DNA of 56,690 nt from JAKQIM01 sp964633225 (lineage in GTDB: Bacteria; Chloroflexota; Anaerolineae; Anaerolineales; UBA4823), in contig CAZWFQ010000018.1 in the NCBI GenBank assembly GCA_964633225.1, positions 1 through 56,690 on the forward strand. Direction: 5' to 3'. Of this stretch, positions 49,264-56,690 are shown piece after piece; within the stretch, counting starts at the first letter, position 1, and each line of letters opens with the position of its first letter. Made by a program: the position numbers and the translations under genes. Below the pieces are notes generated by a model, which was given only the letters and a program-made list of their open reading frames with translations, was not told where the DNA came from and did not search any database.

Positions 49264-50511
49264 TTAACCAAACATCTCTTTTACTTTATAAAGTCCTTCT
49301 ACCAGGCGATCAACATCTTGCAGGGTATTATACAGGTAGAAACTAGCCCGCGTGGTAGCTGGAATATTGAACTTTTCATGCAGGGGCATGGCACAGTGAT
49401 GGCCTGCACGGACTGCGATGCCATCCCGATCTAAGATCTGGGCCACGTCATGCGGGTGCACACCATCAAATGTAAAAGATGCCACAGCACCCTTCTGTTT
49501 AGCTTCGGGCCCAAAGATGCGCACACCAGGCACCTCTTCCAAACGATCCAGAGCATAGGCAATGATCAATTGCTCATGTTCCGCAATGGCTGGCATCCCC
49601 AAGGTGTTCAAATAATCTACAGCGGCGCCCAGCCCAATTGCCTCGGCGATCGCCGGAGTGCCAGCCTCGAATTTGTGCGGCAGATCATTCGGAGCAAAAC
49701 TGCGGAGATGGACGCGCTTGATCATATCGCCGCCGCCCATAAAAGGTGGCATCGTCTCCAGTAGTTCTTTACGACCATACAGCACACCAATTCCGGTCGG
49801 CCCGCACATTTTGTGCGCCGAAAAGCCCAAAAAGTCTGCCCCTAATTCCTTTACGTCAACCGGCAGGTGTGGAACCGACTGGGCGGCATCCACCACAGCC
49901 AGCGCGCCAGCCTGATGAGCCAAGCGGATGATCTCATGCGCGGGATTGATTGTACCCAGCACGTTCGACATGTGCGTGAACGAAACCAGGCGCGGCGACA
50001 GTCGTAAGAGATTTCGATAAACCTCCATATCCAACAGGCCGTCTGGGGTCACAGGAATGAACTCCAGGCGCAAGCCAAGCTCAGCAGCCAACATCTGCCA
50101 GGGCACCAGGTTCGAATGGTGCTCCATTTCGGTCAGGATGAGCACATCGTCAGCCTTAAGATTAGCTCGCCCCCACGTCAGCGCCACCAGGTTGATTGAT
50201 TCGGTGGTATTACGGGTGAAGATCACCTGCCGGGCAGATGGCGATCCAATGAAATCTGCCACCCGCTGGCGAGCAGATTCGTACGCCGCAGTGGATTCCT
50301 CGGCCAAAACATGAATGCCGCGATGAATATTGGCATTGGTCTGGCTGTAAAAATCATCCATCGCCCGGATAACTTGCCAGGGCTTTTGTGCTGTGGCGGT
50401 CGAATCCAGGTATACCAGGGGAACACCCGGACGCACCTGCCGTTCCAGGATAGGAAAATCCCCCCTGACCTTATTCATGTCGATGAATGAAACAGGGTTG
50501 CTGAGAGACAT
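49264..50511 (-). CDS. sufS: Cysteine desulfurase SufS
   Basis: A 415-residue PLP enzyme (class V aminotransferase fold) that takes sulfur from cysteine. The PLP lysine is in DFLGFSAHKMCGPTGIGVLYG, the His stacking on PLP is in EMEHHSNLVPWQ, and the catalytic Cys lies in RAGHHCAMPLHEKF. The ATG at 50511 is 2 nt after the preceding stop codon; an earlier in-frame start would cross that gene. It supplies sulfur to SufU and SufBCD. Confidence 0.95.
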   Translation of the reverse strand: MSLSNPVSFIDMNKVRGDFPILERQVRPGVPLVYLDSTATAQKPWQVIRAMDDFYSQTNANIHRGIHVLAEESTAAYESARQRVADFIGSPSARQVIFTRNTTESINLVALTWGRANLKADDVLILTEMEHHSNLVPWQMLAAELGLRLEFIPVTPDGLLDMEVYRNLLRLSPRLVSFTHMSNVLGTINPAHEIIRLAHQAGALAVVDAAQSVPHLPVDVKELGADFLGFSAHKMCGPTGIGVLYGRKELLETMPPFMGGGDMIKRVHLRSFAPNDLPHKFEAGTPAIAEAIGLGAAVDYLNTLGMPAIAEHEQLIIAYALDRLEEVPGVRIFGPEAKQKGAVASFTFDGVHPHDVAQILDRDGIAVRAGHHCAMPLHEKFNIPATTRASFYLYNTLQDVDRLVEGLYKVKEMFG

Positions 50512-50513
50512 GG

Positions 50514-50804
50514 TTACTTGACAGGGCGCGGGCGTGGACGCGTTCGCTTGCGCGATGGCCGGAGATGCAAGGATGTCTTGGGGCACCACAACACGTGGTC
50601 AGGCACCATCCACCCGTCGGTCAGGTATACACTCTCTTGAAATTGCACAGCGATCATTTTGGGGTCCACTTGTACCACAATCCCCTCCAACCAATCGCGC
50701 ACGCGTTGATGGCTGTACTCGTGATCGCAAAAAACTTCTACCCGGTCGCCGACATTATACAGTTCGTTCCGGTCTGGTGCGGTGGTGAAATACAATTCAG
50801 TCAA
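50514..50804 (-). CDS. Unknown small protein in the suf operon
   Basis: A 96-residue protein between sufD and sufS. Its middle (YNVGDRVEVFCDHEYSHQRVRDWLEGIVVQVDPKMIAVQF) resembles a small SH3/Tudor-like barrel, with VGDRVEV and EGIVVQVD strands. The tail is strongly basic (RKRTRPRPRPVK). I do not recognise a family. The TTG at 50804 is preferred because GGGAGG lies 5 nt before it; a GTG at 50822 would add six residues and start 3 nt from the sufD stop. Its stop touches sufS, so it is translated with it. It is absent from standard suf operons known to me. Confidence 0.6.
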   Translation of the reverse strand: MTELYFTTAPDRNELYNVGDRVEVFCDHEYSHQRVRDWLEGIVVQVDPKMIAVQFQESVYLTDGWMVPDHVLWCPKTSLHLRPSRKRTRPRPRPVK

Positions 50805-50825
50805 AACTGCCTCCCGATGCACGTC

Positions 50826-52181
50826 CTAGTGCATCTTCTCCAAAATAGCCTGCTGGAAACGCTCCCTGACGCCGTCAAATGGGATGCGCTGCATGATGGG
50901 GTCAAAGAAGCCTTCCACCACAAGCCGTTCAGCATCCGGATAAGCGATTCCACGGCTGAGTAAGTAAAAAATCGGATCGGGGTCAATTTTACCTACAGTT
51001 GCCCCATGTGTACAGCGCACATCGTCTGCTAAAATCTCCAGGCCAGGGATCGAATCGGAGCGAGCCTGGTGACTAAGCACCAGGTTACGATTTGCCTGGT
51101 ATCCATCTGCTTTTTGCGCTCCCGGCGCCACATAGATCATCCCCTGCCATACTGAACGGCTGCGATCCTTCAGCGCACCTTTGTAAAGCAGATCGCTGGT
51201 TGTATGGGGCGCCAGGTGATTTTGCTGGGTATCATGATCCAGGTGCTGGGTCCCATCTGTAAAGTAGAAACCCGACATACGCCCAACAGCTCCGCTGCCC
51301 ACTAGGTCAAGGTCAGAGAAATTCTTGGTCAGATGGCTGCCTAATGCGCCAAAGATCCAGTCCAGGTTGCCATCTTGCTCAACCCTGGCGCGTTCGTGGG
51401 TAAAATTCCAGATATGCTCGCCCCATGATTGAAGCTCGACAAAGCGTAGGTTTGCACCTTGGCCCACGTGGATCTCAACAATCCCTGCGTGCATCGACTG
51501 CCCCTCGCTCGCCTTGGGCGAAGCCGATTCGTGCACATAAGTTAATGAAGCGCCTTCTTCCAGCCAAACCATTACGTGCGAGGTATAAGCCAGTCCCGCA
51601 CCGGGCCCCCACAGCAGGCTGTGCAGTGGAGCGTCCACCTGCACACCCTTGGGAATGTAGACAAAAACACCATTTTGCGTCAGCGCCGCGGCCAGGGCTG
51701 CAAACCGGCCTTCTTCTGGACGGACAACCTGGCCAATGACCTTGGCCAAAAGATGCGCGTGATCTTTTTCGGCAGTCTGTAAATCTGTAAAAACCACCCC
51801 AAGCCGAACCAACTCTGGATCCAGGTAAGTTTCAACCTGGCCTGGTTTCAAAATCAATTGACCGCCGTGCCCATCCCCAACCAGGGGTTTAAGCAATTCG
51901 GCCGGCACACCGGGTAAGCCAGCGACCACCTCTGATGCAGGCAACTGCAGCGCAGCCGGGTTTAAGGCACGCAGGTCAGTCCGCCGCCAGGGTTCATCTT
52001 TTGTGGTTGGCATGGGCAGACCTTCAAAAGCTTGCCAGGCTCGGGTGCGGTAGTCGTGCAAGAAAGCCGGGCCTTTCCAATCTTCCGCCAAGGCCGGCGA
52101 CATCGCACGAGTAAAGGTGAAATCGCCCTTCTCAGCTTGGTCAGAACGTCGTGTGCGGGTAACAACAGTTCGTGTGCTCAT
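50826..52181 (-). CDS. sufD: SufD, Fe-S scaffold subunit
   Basis: A 451-residue protein with the beta-helix SufB/D fold. Recognisable blocks are FVYIPKGVQVDAPLHSLLWG, ASLTYVHESAS, GIVEIHVGQGANLRFVELQSWGEHIW, TDGTQHLDHDTQQNHLAPHTTSDLLYKGAL and EILADDVRCTHGATVGKIDPDPIFYLLSRGI. The His in the last-but-one block and the Cys in VRCTHGATVG are conserved. It forms the SufBC2D complex that builds clusters. It starts 3 nt after sufB. Confidence 0.95.
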   Translation of the reverse strand: MSTRTVVTRTRRSDQAEKGDFTFTRAMSPALAEDWKGPAFLHDYRTRAWQAFEGLPMPTTKDEPWRRTDLRALNPAALQLPASEVVAGLPGVPAELLKPLVGDGHGGQLILKPGQVETYLDPELVRLGVVFTDLQTAEKDHAHLLAKVIGQVVRPEEGRFAALAAALTQNGVFVYIPKGVQVDAPLHSLLWGPGAGLAYTSHVMVWLEEGASLTYVHESASPKASEGQSMHAGIVEIHVGQGANLRFVELQSWGEHIWNFTHERARVEQDGNLDWIFGALGSHLTKNFSDLDLVGSGAVGRMSGFYFTDGTQHLDHDTQQNHLAPHTTSDLLYKGALKDRSRSVWQGMIYVAPGAQKADGYQANRNLVLSHQARSDSIPGLEILADDVRCTHGATVGKIDPDPIFYLLSRGIAYPDAERLVVEGFFDPIMQRIPFDGVRERFQQAILEKMH

Positions 52182-52184
52182 AAC

Positions 52185-54692
52185 TCACCCAATCGAGCCT
52201 TCCATCTGGAGTTGGATCAAACGATTCATTTCGATGGCATACTCCATCGGCAGCTCTTTGACCAGCGGTTCAATAAAACCAGAGACCACCATCGTGGTTG
52301 CTTCCTCTTGAGAGAGGCCGCGGCTCATTAAATAGAAAAGCTGTTCCTCTCCAACCTTTGAGACCGAGGCTTCATGACCCACGGTCACATCATCCTCGTC
52401 AATCTCGATATAAGGGTAAGTATCAGAACGAGATTGCGGATCGAGCAACAGGGCGTCGCAAACAACATTCGAGCGTACGTTCCCAGCACCCTTATATACC
52501 TTCAGAAGGCCGCGGTAAGAAGCACGCCCGCCGCCTCTGCTGATCGATTTGGAGGTGATCTTGCTGGTGGTATCTTTAGCGAAGTGGATCATTTTGCCGC
52601 CTGCGTCTTGGTGCTGGCCTGGGCCGGCAAACGCCATCGAAAGAATCTCGCCGTGTGCGCCGGGCTCCATCAGGTAACAAGACGGGTATTTCATGGTCAG
52701 CTTAGAGCCCAGGTTCGCATCCACCCACTCCATCGTCCCGCCGCCATAGACCATTGAACGTTGAGTCACCAGGTTATACACGTTGGGTGACCAGTTCTGA
52801 ATGGTGGTATAACGCACGCGCGCCCCCCTCTTGACCATGATCTCGATCACGCCGCTGTGGAAAGAGTCGGATGAGTACGTTGGCGCCGTGCAGTTATGGG
52901 AAAGAACCCCTTCACATACATACGACTCGTCTTCCTCAACAGAAAAATTGTAAACAATATCTTCCTGTTCATCAACGGCAATTTCACGGACCGGCACATA
53001 TAAGTAGCTGGCATCCAATTGGAATGGCGAGCCGCTTAATTTACCAGCCACCGAGTCAAAGCCAACCAAGCGACCAAAAGAAGGATTAAAAGGAGACGAA
53101 ACAACAACCGCATAGATACTGCGCCTCGGCACCGCTCGCTCCTGAAGATTGATTGATGCCGCCACTCCAAGTCGCAAGAGTGCATCACGAAACGCATATG
53201 CTAAGTCGGCAGAAATCGTGTTATATCGGAACATATTTTTCCGAACATCAAAGCTTCCATCACCGCGCCACATACCACGAACCCATTCAGCCAACAAATC
53301 AAGAGGTGCGTTCAAAAGCCACTCTGGAACGTGTTTTTCGTAAACTGTTGCCCCAAACGTGCGAGCAAACGAACGCGCCCACTGCGTCGATGAAAGCACC
53401 AGGGTTTGCCCATTTTGTCGAGGGCGATTGGCAATGGGTTGTTTCCCGAAATATTTCACAAGTAAAGCATGCACATCCTCGAGATACTTGGTTTCGTCCA
53501 CATGAAAGGAGAAGGAAAGATAATGTTCATTATCCACGTGACCTTCGGAGAAATAATAACCAAGCAAACGGTAAAAATCAGGTTCCTGAGGAAATTCCAC
53601 ATCAACCTCTACCGGCTCATGACGCCCACGACCCACTGGAATTGTCGCTTGAGCAAAGGCAGGCTGCATTTCCGGTTGGAGAACGGGAACAGCCAGGTAA
53701 TCGCCCACTTTCACTTGTGATGCAGGCATCCATACTGGCTCAAAGCTCCGATTGCGCGTATTCTTGCGTTTGCGAGGAACCACTAACAGCGGGTGTTCTT
53801 CGGTAACACGTAAATCACGCCGTGTATCTCCCCAGACACGAATATGATAAATGGGGCCATGGTAAGGGCGATTCATCGTATGATACACGCGGCGATAGCG
53901 CCCCTCGTGTGTCAGCACCTCGTCACCTACGGTAATTTGCTCAATAGGTTTCTCACCTTGACGAGTACGAACGCTTGCGCCTGCCAAGAAACAACCCTCA
54001 ACATAGTGTACCTGTGCCCCTTCGTCTGCGATGATCAGCGAGCGCTCAAACTGCCCGATGTTCGCTACATTCAAACGGAAATATGCCTGGAGAGGCAGGT
54101 CTACTTTGATACCTTTTGGCACATACACAAACGACCCGCCCGACCAAACAGCACTGTTGAGCGCCGAAAACTTATTATCCTCGATCGGGATGATGGTGCC
54201 AAAATACTCACGGAATAAATCCGGATGTTGGCGCAGGCCATCTTCAATGCTCAAGAAGATGACACCCTGCTTGGACAGGTTTTCCTGAATGCTGTGGTAG
54301 ATCATTTCGCTTTCATACTGGGCGCCTACACCAGCCAGGAATTTTTGCTCAGCCTCGGGAATGCCCAATTTATCAAAAGTGTTCTTAATCGTATCAGGCA
54401 CATCATCCCAAGAACGGCTCTCTTCTTCGGTCGGCTTGACGTAGTAATAAAGGTTATCCAGATTGAGCTTTGAAAGATCACCACCCCAGGCAGGCATGGG
54501 GCGCTTCTGAAAGTGTTCCAACCCTTTCAACCGAAACTCCAGCATCCACTCGGGCTCACCCTTCATCTGAGAGATCTGCTCAACTACTGAACGATCGAGG
54601 CCCTTCCGACTCTTAAACACAGAGGTATCGGGGTCGCTAAACCCAAACCGATAATCGCCTACCCCCTGCAACAAACCCGCATCACTGCTCAT
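52185..54692 (-). CDS. sufB: SufB, Fe-S scaffold subunit, interrupted by an intein
   Basis: An 835-residue precursor. The extein parts (1-233 and 601-835) add up to 468 residues, the usual SufB length, and include FVYVPKGIKVDLPLQAYFRLN, QVHYVEG, CTAPTYSSDSFHSGVIEIMVKRGARVRYTTIQNWS, and ASYRGLLKVYKGAGNVRSNV near the end. The intein splits the protein between VEG and CTAPTYSS, in a highly conserved part of SufB. Splicing must occur to make functional SufB. ATG 54692 has GGAGG 5 nt upstream; a TTG at 54704 is less likely. It lies between sufC and sufD. Confidence 0.95.
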   Translation of the reverse strand: MSSDAGLLQGVGDYRFGFSDPDTSVFKSRKGLDRSVVEQISQMKGEPEWMLEFRLKGLEHFQKRPMPAWGGDLSKLNLDNLYYYVKPTEEESRSWDDVPDTIKNTFDKLGIPEAEQKFLAGVGAQYESEMIYHSIQENLSKQGVIFLSIEDGLRQHPDLFREYFGTIIPIEDNKFSALNSAVWSGGSFVYVPKGIKVDLPLQAYFRLNVANIGQFERSLIIADEGAQVHYVEGCFLAGASVRTRQGEKPIEQITVGDEVLTHEGRYRRVYHTMNRPYHGPIYHIRVWGDTRRDLRVTEEHPLLVVPRKRKNTRNRSFEPVWMPASQVKVGDYLAVPVLQPEMQPAFAQATIPVGRGRHEPVEVDVEFPQEPDFYRLLGYYFSEGHVDNEHYLSFSFHVDETKYLEDVHALLVKYFGKQPIANRPRQNGQTLVLSSTQWARSFARTFGATVYEKHVPEWLLNAPLDLLAEWVRGMWRGDGSFDVRKNMFRYNTISADLAYAFRDALLRLGVAASINLQERAVPRRSIYAVVVSSPFNPSFGRLVGFDSVAGKLSGSPFQLDASYLYVPVREIAVDEQEDIVYNFSVEEDESYVCEGVLSHNCTAPTYSSDSFHSGVIEIMVKRGARVRYTTIQNWSPNVYNLVTQRSMVYGGGTMEWVDANLGSKLTMKYPSCYLMEPGAHGEILSMAFAGPGQHQDAGGKMIHFAKDTTSKITSKSISRGGGRASYRGLLKVYKGAGNVRSNVVCDALLLDPQSRSDTYPYIEIDEDDVTVGHEASVSKVGEEQLFYLMSRGLSQEEATTMVVSGFIEPLVKELPMEYAIEMNRLIQLQMEGSIG
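52893..53993 (-). other. Intein in SufB with LAGLIDADG homing endonuclease
   Basis: A 367-residue intein (precursor residues 234-600). Block A begins CFLAGASVRT with Cys1. Block B is VTEEHPLL (T-x-x-H, His67). Two LAGLIDADG-type motifs, LLGYYFSEGH (143-152) and LLAEWVRGMWRGDG (233-246), carry acidic residues at the expected places, so the endonuclease may be active. Block F is VYNFSVEEDESYVCEG and block G ends with His366-Asn367, followed by Cys+1 of the C-extein. All residues needed for class 1 splicing are visible. Reading the minus strand through it gives one open frame. Confidence 0.95.
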
Positions 54693-54722
54693 TCCTACCT
54701 CCAATCACACCTTCCAACACCA

Positions 54723-55493
54723 TTAAGCAAGCACTTCGTATTTTTCGCGCACCCAATCATAGCCGTGTTCTTCCAGGTGAAGAGCCAGGTCAGAACCACC
54801 TGATTCAACAATCCGGCCGCCCAGCATAATATGCACAAATTCAGGCTTGATGTAGTTCAAAATGCGCTGGTAGTGGGTGATCACCAGCACGCCAAGTGCG
54901 GGGCCCCGCAAAGCATTCACGCCTTCAGAAACAATGCGCAACGCATCGATATCCAGGCCCGAGTCGGTTTCATCAAGGATCGCAATCTCAGGGCGCAGAG
55001 TTGCCATTTGCAAGATTTCGGCCCGTTTCTTCTCGCCACCCGAGAAGCCATCGTTCAGGTATCGCCCAGCAAATGTATGATCCATCTTGAGCAGATCCAT
55101 CCGCTCTTTTAACACTCTACGGAACTCCGGAACAGGAATGCCCTTGTCCTCAGGGTTCTCTGCCTTACGGCGAGCGTTGATCGCAGTGCGCAAAAAATTG
55201 GCCACTGAAACACCCGGAATTGCTACCGGGTATTGAAAGGCCAGGAAAATCCCCAGTCGCGATCGCTCATCGGTTTCCAACTCCAAAATATTTTGCCCCT
55301 TGAAGATCACCTCACCCTGCGTAATCTCGTAATTGGGATGACCCATCAAGGAATAAGCCAATGTTGATTTTCCAGTGCCATTTGGCCCCATCAAGGCATG
55401 GACCTCCCCCTGCCTGACGGTTAGATCAACCCCCTTGAGAATTTCCCGACCGTTCACATTAACATGCAAGTTTCGAATGGTCAATTCAGACAT
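54723..55493 (-). CDS. sufC: SufC, ABC-type ATPase of the SufBCD complex
   Basis: A 256-residue soluble ABC ATPase. Walker A is GPNGTGKSTLAYSLMG, the signature is GFSGGEKKRAEILQM, Walker B is IAILDETDSGLDIDALR, and the switch His is in VLVITHYQRIL. The ATG at 55493 is reached by a leader of about 100 nt from a consensus promoter. It is the first gene of the suf operon and energises the SufBCD scaffold. Confidence 0.96.
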   Translation of the reverse strand: MSELTIRNLHVNVNGREILKGVDLTVRQGEVHALMGPNGTGKSTLAYSLMGHPNYEITQGEVIFKGQNILELETDERSRLGIFLAFQYPVAIPGVSVANFLRTAINARRKAENPEDKGIPVPEFRRVLKERMDLLKMDHTFAGRYLNDGFSGGEKKRAEILQMATLRPEIAILDETDSGLDIDALRIVSEGVNALRGPALGVLVITHYQRILNYIKPEFVHIMLGGRIVESGGSDLALHLEEHGYDWVREKYEVLA

Positions 55494-55601
55494 AGCAAAC
55501 TTCTCTCCATCCTACATACTGACATCAAGGTGTTACACCCATTGATAAATAATTTGCGGGCGCAAAGATAAGCCCTATGCGCCCAATACTGTCCGAGCGA
55601 C

Positions 55602-55630
55602 ATTATAGCACGACGGGCCGACAATGTCAA
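55602..55630 (-). promoter_or_regulatory. Consensus promoter TTGACA-N17-TATAAT of the suf operon
   Basis: On the minus strand TTGACA (55630-55625), 17 nt, TATAAT (55607-55602): full consensus in both hexamers and spacing. A 6-bp inverted repeat, GACATT (55599-55604) and AATGTC (55623-55628), overlaps both hexamers. Such a strong promoter usually implies a repressor. Confidence 0.85.
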
Positions 55631-55655
55631 ATATTTAATATAATTATCATATATA

Positions 55656-55684
55656 TTGACAGAATAACCTGCGGCTGTTATACT
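55656..55684 (+). promoter_or_regulatory. Promoter TTGACA-N17-TATACT of the sufR-type regulator
   Basis: TTGACA (55656-55661), 17 nt, TATACT (55679-55684). The two promoters diverge, their -35 elements separated by a 25-bp AT-rich stretch (55631-55655). Confidence 0.8.
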
Positions 55685-55692
55685 CCTAACAG
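55675..55692. promoter_or_regulatory. Operator-like palindrome CTGTTA-N6-TAACAG over the regulator's -10
   Basis: CTGTTA (55675-55680), 6 nt, TAACAG (55687-55692) is a perfect inverted repeat covering the -10 and probable start of the regulator gene. It is a strong candidate for autorepression by the SufR-type protein encoded immediately downstream. Confidence 0.6.
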
Positions 55693-55706
55693 GGAAAAGA
55701 GAATCT

Positions 55707-56339
55707 ATGGCATCAACCCGCGACCATATTCTACAGGTACTACGAACGCGCCCTCGGTGGACCATAAAAGAGCTGGCCCAAGAGGTGGGCATTAACCCCA
55801 TTTCTGTGCGTCATCACATCGCCAACCTGGAGGCAGATAACTTGGTTGCATCGGAAGATGAACGGCACGGCGTAGGACGTCCACGCCAGGTCTTTTCCTT
55901 GACCGAAGCCGGGACAGAGATGTACCCCACCCGCTACGTACGCCTCACCGTGCGTCTGCTTGAACAACTCAAAGAAAGCATGCCCGCCCCCATGGTTGGC
56001 AAGTTGTTCGCCCAAATTGCACAGGATATGACCAAAGACATTACTTTAGATCCCCAGGTGCAGAATATGACCATTGAGCAGCGCCTCGAATTGGTGAAAA
56101 TGGTTTTGCACAAAGAAGGATTCAATATTGAATGGGAGCAGCAAGGTGCCGAGTACCACATTCGGGGAATCAGCTGCCCGTATTACCACGTGGGACAAAA
56201 TCATCCTGAAGTATGCATCGTAGATCAAATCTTTATTTCAACCATCCTTTCAACCCCAGTTAAAAAAGTGAAATGTATTTTAAATGGGGATACCCACTGT
56301 ACTTATGTCATTCCCAACCCTGATCGTACGGAGAAATAA
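55707..56339 (+). CDS. sufR: SufR-type Fe-S-sensing transcriptional regulator
   Basis: A 210-residue protein. The N-terminal winged helix (about residues 5-70, TIKELAQEVGINPISVRHHIANLEADNLV) ends with the GRPRQVFSLTEAG wing. The C-terminal half has four cysteines arranged C-x12-C-x19-C-x7-C (SCPYYHVGQNHPEVC; KVKCILNGDTHC), candidates to hold an Fe-S cluster. In SufR proteins a cluster-bound form represses suf genes when clusters are sufficient. It lies divergent from sufC, which fits. GGGAAAAGAG lies before the ATG. The cysteine spacing differs in part from cyanobacterial SufR as I recall it. Confidence 0.85.
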   Translation: MASTRDHILQVLRTRPRWTIKELAQEVGINPISVRHHIANLEADNLVASEDERHGVGRPRQVFSLTEAGTEMYPTRYVRLTVRLLEQLKESMPAPMVGKLFAQIAQDMTKDITLDPQVQNMTIEQRLELVKMVLHKEGFNIEWEQQGAEYHIRGISCPYYHVGQNHPEVCIVDQIFISTILSTPVKKVKCILNGDTHCTYVIPNPDRTEK

Positions 56340-56342
56340 TGT

Positions 56343-56687
56343 ATGTCCGAAGACGAACGCCCTCAACTTGTTTGGAGCATCGAAAAAACCCATCCCGACC
56401 TGGTAGATCCGCTCAAAGAAGCCCTGAGAGAGGTAATGGATCCTGAAATTGGTTTGAATGTGATCGAGCTTGGGTTGATCCGCGATGCAGTCATCGAGGC
56501 GAATCAGGCTGTGGTGACCATGATTATGACCACGCCGTTCTGCCCTTACGCCCCAGCACTGCTCGAAATGGCTCGCCAAAAGTCCGAGGCTGCTCTTGGT
56601 TGTCCGACAAAAATGGCCCTTGGTATGCAGGCCTGGGAACCGTCAATGATGGAAGACGGTGCTGGGGCGGCCTGGGGATTTTTCTAA
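56343..56687 (+). CDS. DUF59/MIP18 (SufT-like) Fe-S assembly factor
   Basis: A 114-residue protein with the MIP18 signature: VMDPEIGLNVIELGLIRDAVI and TTPFCPYAPALLEMARQ, which includes the conserved Cys. Members help mature Fe-S proteins (SufT) or act in PaaD-type roles. It begins 3 nt after the regulator's stop, with GGAG before the ATG, so the regulator and this gene form a small suf-accessory unit. The gene is complete at the right edge of the window. Confidence 0.88.
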   Translation: MSEDERPQLVWSIEKTHPDLVDPLKEALREVMDPEIGLNVIELGLIRDAVIEANQAVVTMIMTTPFCPYAPALLEMARQKSEAALGCPTKMALGMQAWEPSMMEDGAGAAWGFF

Positions 56688-56690
56688 CAG

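Noticed and set aside
53153..53806. Long plus-strand open frame opposite the intein
   Set aside because: It lies wholly antisense to an intein whose frame has all family motifs. Its product shows no recognisable domain.
1..56690. CRISPR arrays, insertion sequences, phage genes or rRNA
   Set aside because: No regularly spaced repeats, transposase or phage structural proteins were found, and no rRNA sequence was recognised. The intein is the only clear mobile element.

Overview
The window is 56.7 kb of dense bacterial chromosome of moderate G+C; the longest stretch without a gene is about 0.2 kb. Gene content and style suggest a Chloroflexota bacterium, most likely class Anaerolineae: Rex-type redox control, a SUF iron-sulfur operon with an intein in sufB, lipoproteins with Pro/Thr-rich linkers, a DUF2085 membrane protein, paired PPK2 kinases, and several TTG/GTG starts. 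This placement is inference from gene content; there is no rRNA in the window. No phage, IS element or CRISPR array was seen.

Layout. 0.1-3.5 kb: Zn-ribbon coiled-coil protein plus a membrane-anchored NACHT/HEAT NTPase. 3.6-9.2 kb (minus): an eight-gene envelope/redox run (Tat-exported L,D-transpeptidase, CcdA, TlpA, glutaredoxin-DUF2085 fusion, PgeF, YggS, YggT, YggU). 9.3-13.3 kb: hydroxyacid dehydrogenase, GH10 xylanase lipoprotein, then proS behind a proline-rich leader ORF and a terminator-like hairpin. 13.4-18.3 kb: lone receiver, DinB-like protein, TatA, tandem UspA under a Rex box, SCP2 protein, two lipoproteins. 18.3-25.3 kb: tRNA-Pro(GGG), PAS/GAF/HD-GYP sensor, alpha/beta hydrolase, NadD, ObgE and Rex with its own operator. 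25.4-32.0 kb (minus): M42 peptidase-atpAGDC-mreB. 32.1-42.3 kb: DegV, then a phosphate/polyphosphate block (ppk1, two ppk2, pstBACS, and divergently a second pstB with phoU) and a mycoredoxin. 42.4-48.5 kb: a DUF2207 secreted/membrane protein ending in a Cys-Ala repeat tail, followed by two radical-SAM-type genes, one intact and one lacking all cluster cysteines; then an RNA methyltransferase and a SAM methyltransferase. 48.5-56.7 kb: sufC-sufB(intein)-sufD-unknown-sufS-sufU-Rieske, with a divergent SufR-type regulator and a DUF59 protein.

Common themes. Redox and Fe-S management recur (Rex, SufR, SUF, thioredoxin-like proteins, radical SAM). At least six genes have a -10 hexamer only 6-7 nt before the start codon and three more only 8-10 nt before it, which predicts leaderless or nearly leaderless mRNAs. 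Genes inside operons instead show clear Shine-Dalgarno sites. Strongest candidates for something undescribed: the Cys-Ala tailed DUF2207 protein with its radical SAM pair (42.8-47.0 kb), and the proline leader/attenuator before proS (11.3-11.5 kb).
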